A DNA stretch of 5,658 nucleotides. Origin: Pseudomonadota bacterium. GTDB lineage: Bacteria > Pseudomonadota > Gammaproteobacteria > CAMYNG01. Within the stretch, counting starts at the first letter, position 1. Every line of letters starts with the position of its first letter. Below, piece after piece: positions 5,638-5,658 of this stretch. Position numbers and translations under genes: made by a program. The stretch is taken from assembly GCA_020347585.1 (NCBI GenBank), contig CP070733.1, forward strand, positions 1,989,022 to 1,994,679, read 5' to 3'. The notes beneath the pieces were generated by a model. That model had not been told where the DNA came from and made no database searches. It saw nothing but the letters and a program-made list of their open reading frames with translations.

Positions 5638-5658
5638 GTTTCAGTCAACCTCTGATGC

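Noticed and set aside
5638..5658. Possible 3' end of an upstream gene such as tpiA
   Set aside because: Only 21 bases are present. TGA codons occur in two frames, and too few residues are available to identify any product.
1..5658. Search for mobile elements, CRISPR repeats, defence or toxin-antitoxin genes
   Set aside because: Nearly every base is accounted for by secG, tRNA-Leu and nuo genes. I saw no repeat array, transposase or foreign-looking composition. The window appears to be ordinary core genome.

Overview
The window is a compact, co-directional housekeeping stretch read entirely from the minus strand. Going 5'->3' in the direction of transcription (high to low coordinates) it carries secG, a tRNA-Leu(GAG) gene, an intrinsic terminator, a sigma70-type promoter, and then nuoA, nuoB, nuoC, nuoD, nuoE, nuoF and the first 51 codons of nuoG. 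These nuo genes begin the operon for the proton-pumping NADH:quinone oxidoreductase (respiratory complex I, NDH-1). All protein genes fully inside the window are intact, with their key metal- and cofactor-binding residues present. I see no insertion sequence, CRISPR array, phage gene or frameshift.

Organism: a proteobacterium of moderately high GC. The junction secG / tRNA-Leu / nuoA is, from general knowledge, common in beta- and some gammaproteobacteria. nuoC and nuoD are separate genes, unlike the fused nuoCD of Escherichia and Pseudomonas. NuoC and NuoD read like members of the beta/gamma families, for example LHRATEKL in NuoD. A gammaproteobacterium outside the Enterobacterales/Pseudomonadales, or a betaproteobacterium, fits best. 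I cannot name a genus from the sequence alone.

Layout: positions 5245-5637 encode SecG. The tRNA-Leu lies 25 nt downstream at 5135-5219 and ends at a strong 11-bp hairpin with a GCGA tetraloop plus T-run (5087-5116). Between the terminator and nuoA is a non-coding region of about 290 nt with one convincing promoter (perfect TTGACA, 18-nt spacer, TAGACT). From 4792 downward the nuo genes are tightly packed: A/B overlap by 10 nt, B-C gap 17 nt, C/D overlap 8 nt, D/E overlap 4 nt. Packing then relaxes, with a 92-nt gap E-F and a 50-nt gap F-G.

Function: NuoE, NuoF and NuoG form the NADH-dehydrogenase (N) module, which oxidises NADH through FMN and iron-sulfur clusters. NuoB, NuoC and NuoD form the connecting Q-module, where cluster N2 reduces quinone. 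NuoA is a membrane subunit next to the quinone chamber. The other membrane genes would lie beyond the left edge. SecG is a subunit of the SecYEG protein-export channel, a neighbour by conserved synteny rather than by pathway.

I did not find a previously undescribed system. The few points worth a second look are translational and regulatory details at the gene junctions, chiefly a 12-codon open frame that bridges nuoF and a nuoG lacking a Shine-Dalgarno sequence, and the hairpin-containing nuoE-nuoF spacer.
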